From Oribacterium sp. UBA4274 (GTDB lineage Bacteria > Bacillota > Clostridia > Lachnospirales > Lachnospiraceae): DNA of 7,233 bases. The translations under genes were made by a program, and so were the position numbers. Position 1 is the stretch's first letter. Every line of letters starts with the position of its first letter. The notes beneath the pieces are model-generated. The model was not told the origin of the DNA, made no database searches, and worked only from the letters and a program-made list of their open reading frames with translations. Below are positions 5,129 to 7,233 of the stretch, piece after piece. The stretch is from contig DGVW01000060.1 in assembly GCA_002396005.1 (NCBI GenBank), forward strand, positions 1 to 7,233, given 5' to 3'.

Positions 5129-5277
5129 GGACGCACGCCTGCCTAAACAAAACCCACAGGCTGTCGATAAGACATTTAATCACATCATCAGTGGGTGTCA
5201 AAAGCATTTGCCAATCACTGATTAGCGCCGGCACACATCGTGTGCAATGTGCTGCATCATCATATGGAAGGACACAA
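5129..5277 (+). promoter_or_regulatory. palindrome-rich leader of the thioesterase gene
   Basis: This gene-free stretch contains several inverted repeats: GCCTG (5137-5141) with CAGGC (5157-5161); ATCAGTG (5187-5193) with CACTGAT (5216-5222); the compact palindrome AATCACTGATT (5213-5223); and GCACAC (5231-5236) with GTGTGC (5240-5245). No convincing -35/-10 pair was found. The last two are compact enough to be operators; as RNA they could be leader hairpins. The stretch ends with the thioesterase ribosome site. Confidence 0.4.
5266..5272 (+). promoter_or_regulatory. ribosome binding site setting the thioesterase start at 5278
   Basis: GGAAGGA lies five bases before ATG 5278. The open frame extends upstream to 5191, but that part passes through the palindromes, has no ribosome site and matches nothing in the family. 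Confidence 0.8.
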
Positions 5278-6003
5278 ATGTACGAATTTAATGAGAGAGT
5301 AAGATACTCAGAGACTAATGAATCCCAGACCACAACCATCACCGCGCTTGTTAACTATCTGCAGGACTGCAGTACATTTCATTCTGCAGATGTTGGTCTT
5401 ACAGTTGACCACTTAAACGAACTTCACAAAGCGTGGCTTTTGAGTTACTGGGACATTTACATCGATAGGATGCCCCGGTTGTGCGAAAACATAACCATCG
5501 GCACAAGTCCCCACACATTCCGCGGAGTATTGGCACATCGTAACTTCTGGATCAAAGATACTTCCGGCAATTACATCCTGAAAGCCAACAGCCTCTGGTT
5601 CTGTTTCGATACAGAACGTATGAGACCGGTCAAGATCGAAGACGAAATGATAGCCCCTTTCGGAGAGCCTGAAGATGTACTGAAACTTCCTCCAAGCGAT
5701 CGTAAGATCATGGAGCCTGAAGATATGACTGTTGCACCTGCTATAAAAGTCGAGCAGCATCATATCGATACCAACCACCATGTAAACAATGCTCAGTATA
5801 TTCAGATCGCCGATGATGTGCTCACTGCAGCTACAGAAGGCAAAGTAGGTTTTACATCCGGACGTATCAGAGCAGAATACCGTAAAGCAGCGGTCCTCGG
5901 TGACACCATGATTCCGAAATACGGAGCGTCCTCGGATGGAGGTATGATAGTCAGCCTACAGTCTGAAACAGGAGACGTATACTGTAATATAGAATTCCTG
6001 TAA
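5278..6003 (+). CDS. acyl-ACP thioesterase (FatA/FatB-like, double hot-dog)
   Basis: A 241-residue cytoplasmic enzyme that hydrolyses acyl-acyl carrier protein to free fatty acid plus ACP. Two hot-dog halves are expected. The N-terminal half (about 1-128) opens with YEFNERVRYSETNES and includes AWLLSYWDIYIDRMP (52-66) and KANSLWFCFD (102-111). The C-terminal half (about 150-241) carries the family active-site signature HIDTNHHVNNAQYI (162-175), with the Asp-x-Asn-x-His set at D164, N166 and H168. Length is normal for bacterial members, which lack the plant transit peptide. The start at 5278 is fixed by GGAAGGA. No other fatty-acid gene is nearby and the gene seems to be its own unit, with a palindrome-rich leader. 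Chain-length preference cannot be read from the sequence. Confidence 0.92.
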   Translation: MYEFNERVRYSETNESQTTTITALVNYLQDCSTFHSADVGLTVDHLNELHKAWLLSYWDIYIDRMPRLCENITIGTSPHTFRGVLAHRNFWIKDTSGNYILKANSLWFCFDTERMRPVKIEDEMIAPFGEPEDVLKLPPSDRKIMEPEDMTVAPAIKVEQHHIDTNHHVNNAQYIQIADDVLTAATEGKVGFTSGRIRAEYRKAAVLGDTMIPKYGASSDGGMIVSLQSETGDVYCNIEFL

Positions 6004-6099
6004 TGACCAGATGTTACAGCATTTGCACAAAAGACAGGTCTCCACAATATCAAGCCCTGCCTAACTAAATATTATTAAAGTTACATATATATTCATGAT

Positions 6100-6125
6100 G
6101 TGAGAGGCGAAAGTATTCCTCTCAC
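6100..6125 (+). promoter_or_regulatory. perfect 8-bp leader hairpin before the S1 protein gene
   Basis: GTGAGAGG (6100-6107) pairs perfectly with CCTCTCAC (6118-6125) around a ten-base loop. No T tract follows, so it is not a terminator. It lies 26 bases before the start codon and hides a GAGAGG that resembles a ribosome site. A role in mRNA stability or autoregulation is inferred. A TATATT (6088-6093) just upstream may be the -10 of the promoter, but no good -35 was seen. Confidence 0.55.
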
Positions 6126-6136
6126 TGATGATGCAC

Positions 6137-6144
6137 AGAAAGGA
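6137..6144 (+). promoter_or_regulatory. ribosome binding site setting the S1 protein start at 6152
   Basis: AGAAAGGA lies seven bases before ATG 6152. The frame also contains ATGs at 6128 and 6131, but these precede this site and have only the hairpin upstream. Confidence 0.75.
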
Positions 6145-6151
6145 TTCACCC

Positions 6152-6802
6152 ATGATAGCATTAGGTAAAACACAGTCACTTAAGATAGCAAGAGAAAAAG
6201 ATTTCGGAGTATTCCTCGAGGACGGAGAGGGAACCTCTGTACTTCTCCCTAAGAAGCAGGTGCCGAACGGAAAGACCATCGGAGATGAGATCTCAGTATT
6301 TATATACAAGGATTCCCGTGACCGTCTGATCGCCACAACCAGAAAGCCTCTTATGGAAGTCGGTGACATCGCCAAGGTCACAGTAAAGGACATTACCAAC
6401 ATCGGCGCCTTTGTAGATATCGGTCTCGAAAGAGATGTACTTCTTCCATATCACGAAATGAGATATGAGGTAAAGAAAGGGGATACTGTAGAGGTATATC
6501 TCTACGAGGATCATTCAAACCGTCTTGCCGCAACTATGTACACAAAGAAGCACGAAGACGCTACGGTTATTAAAAATGACGAAATTAAGACCTACCATTA
6601 TGAGCAAAATGCCGATGAGGTTCTCACCATCCTTAAGGAAAAATTCGGTGGACATGTCCCTTACACCGATAAAACTGTACAACCTGACGAAATTCAGCGC
6701 GATTTCGGTATGTCAAAGGCCGCTTTCAAGCGTTCTGTAGGCAAATTGCTGAAAGAAGGCAAGATTAAGATTACGAAAACTTCGATTTTTTGTCTTTATT
6801 GA
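6152..6802 (+). CDS. CvfB/YitL-like S1 RNA-binding protein, short form
   Basis: A 216-residue cytoplasmic protein likely to bind RNA. Residues 3-66 form a first S1-like barrel (LKIAREKDFGVFLEDGEG, ending DRLIATTRKP). Residues 69-131 form a clear S1 domain (VGDIAKVTVKDITNIGAFVD, ending NRLAATMY). Residues about 150-210 form the winged-helix end typical of CvfB proteins (NADEVLTILKEKFGGHVPYTDK, then FGMSKAAFKRSVGKLLKEGK). Known CvfB/YitL proteins are about 280-300 residues with three S1 domains; here the third is missing and a 15-20 residue linker joins S1-2 to the winged helix. The ORF is intact, so this looks like a natural short form rather than a pseudogene. CvfB affects virulence gene expression in Staphylococcus aureus; the role here is unknown. 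It is preceded by a perfect hairpin leader. Confidence 0.85.
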   Translation: MIALGKTQSLKIAREKDFGVFLEDGEGTSVLLPKKQVPNGKTIGDEISVFIYKDSRDRLIATTRKPLMEVGDIAKVTVKDITNIGAFVDIGLERDVLLPYHEMRYEVKKGDTVEVYLYEDHSNRLAATMYTKKHEDATVIKNDEIKTYHYEQNADEVLTILKEKFGGHVPYTDKTVQPDEIQRDFGMSKAAFKRSVGKLLKEGKIKITKTSIFCLY

Positions 6803-6973
6803 CCAAACCCCTCAAGCTCACTGACACTTTGTCTAAAATTTGACACCCTTTTTTGGGTAGCTGTGCCCTAGAGATTGAAATTTTATTCATGTATTATACC
6901 GATAGTTGCAAAAGCGGTTCGTTAGCCGCAGCATATACCAGAATTCGTAACTGATAAGGAGAGGGGAAATAAA
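6803..6973 (+). other. intergenic region before the sugar ATPase gene
   Basis: No clear terminator for the S1 gene was found. GACA (6823-6826), TGTC (6830-6833) and GACA (6842-6845) can form two mutually exclusive short stems. ACCC (6846-6849, allowing one base of shift) faces GGGT across a T run. A perfect TTGACA (6840-6845) has no matching -10 at normal spacing. TATTAT (6892-6897) is a possible -10, and TTGAAA (6875-6880) lies too close to be its -35. A catabolite-response-like motif is listed separately. Confidence 0.35.
6909..6929 (+). promoter_or_regulatory. cre-like motif and small hairpin before msmK-type gene
   Basis: AAAGCGGTT (6911-6919) matches the core of the catabolite response element (AARCGNTT), but the outer bases do not match. 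It lies just after the possible -10 TATTAT. GCGGTT (6914-6919) can also pair with AGCCGC-type bases (6924-6929), forming a six-pair stem with a CGTT loop. Control of sugar-transport genes by CcpA-type repressors is common in Firmicutes, so the place fits. The match is partial. Confidence 0.3.
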
Positions 6974-7233
6974 ATGGCAAGTGTAGTACTTAAAGATGTC
7001 AACAAAAAATATCCTAACGGATTTGTAGCTGTTAAAGATTTCAATCTTGATGTAAAGGATCAGGAGTTTATCATTTTCGTAGGACCTTCCGGATGCGGAA
7101 AGTCAACAACACTTCGTATGATCGCAGGACTTGAGGATATCTCCAGCGGTGATCTTTTGATCGACGGCAAGAGAATGAACGATGTAGAGCCAAAGGACAG
7201 AGATATCGCAATGGTATTCCAGAACTATGCTCT
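6974..7233 (+). CDS. sugar ABC transporter ATP-binding protein, MsmK/UgpC/MalK type (5' part)
   Basis: The first 86 codons of an ATPase that normally runs to about 365-375 residues; it continues past the window edge. Visible parts are the MASVVLKDVNKKYPNG start, typical of MsmK/UgpC proteins, Walker A GPSGCGKST (37-45), MIAGLEDISSGDLLIDGK (49-66) and the Q-loop VFQNYA with Q83 (81-86). The PKDRDIAMVFQ run is characteristic of the MalK group of carbohydrate importers. In Firmicutes such ATPases are often encoded alone and shared by several sugar transporters, which fits the lack of permease genes upstream. The ribosome region AAGGAGAGGGGA (6956-6967) precedes ATG 6974. The C-terminal regulatory domain lies outside the window, so the substrate cannot be inferred. 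Confidence 0.93.
   Translation, partial: MASVVLKDVNKKYPNGFVAVKDFNLDVKDQEFIIFVGPSGCGKSTTLRMIAGLEDISSGDLLIDGKRMNDVEPKDRDIAMVFQNYA

Noticed and set aside
5088..5144. AGGCAGG (5089-5095) complementary to CCTGCCT (5138-5144), suggesting an antiterminator
   Set aside because: The second arm lies downstream of the terminator, so it is made too late to prevent termination; probably chance.
5191..5277. Upstream extension of the thioesterase frame
   Set aside because: It crosses several palindromes, has no ribosome site and does not resemble the family; translation should start at 5278.
4965..5342. 125-residue ORF on the minus strand across the mscL-thioesterase gap
   Set aside because: No ribosome site or recognisable motif, and it overlaps the strong + strand terminator and the thioesterase start, so it is probably chance.

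Overview
The window looks like chromosomal DNA of a low-to-medium GC Clostridia, most likely a Lachnospiraceae-type gut or rumen bacterium. Supporting signs are strong AGGAGG-type ribosome sites, tRNA genes without an encoded CCA, a YtrA-type GntR/ABC operon, an MscL ending in a zinc ribbon, a bacterial acyl-ACP thioesterase and a secreted protein ending in cell-wall-binding-like repeats. This is inference from gene families; no genus can be fixed from the sequence alone. No IS element, phage gene or CRISPR array was seen.

Layout, all on the + strand. Positions 1-200 hold two identical tRNA-Gln(CUG) genes and a strong terminator. Positions 231-3072 hold a compact, translationally coupled operon: a short YtrA-type GntR repressor, an ABC-2-type ATPase and a large permease with an extra C-terminal domain. 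The control region just before the repressor contains four exact-pitch 9-bp repeats, a likely operator. A small unrecognised ORF (3149-3385) follows. Positions 3517-4317 encode a secreted, wall-associated protein with a 14-serine linker. Positions 4421-4897 encode the mechanosensitive channel MscL with a C-terminal zinc ribbon.

Positions 4898-5277 form a 380-bp gene-free stretch. It holds a possible promoter, a hairpin, a strong GUAA-loop terminator (candidate small RNA or long mscL 3' UTR) and several palindromes ahead of the acyl-ACP thioesterase (5278-6003). Next comes a CvfB/YitL-like RNA-binding protein (6152-6802) that seems to lack one S1 domain and is preceded by a perfect 8-bp leader hairpin. 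The window ends inside the 5' part of a MsmK/UgpC-type sugar-transporter ATPase (6974 onward), preceded by a catabolite-response-like motif.

Functionally, the genes mix envelope stress or export (GntR-ABC operon, MscL, wall protein), lipid metabolism (thioesterase), post-transcriptional control (S1 protein) and sugar uptake (MsmK-type ATPase). Only the GntR-ATPase-permease set is a clear operon; the rest look like independent units. I did not find a clearly new multi-gene system. The most promising leads are the 9-bp repeat operator with its ABC transporter carrying a probable external domain, the possible small RNA at about 5007-5128, and the domain-reduced S1 protein with its leader hairpin.
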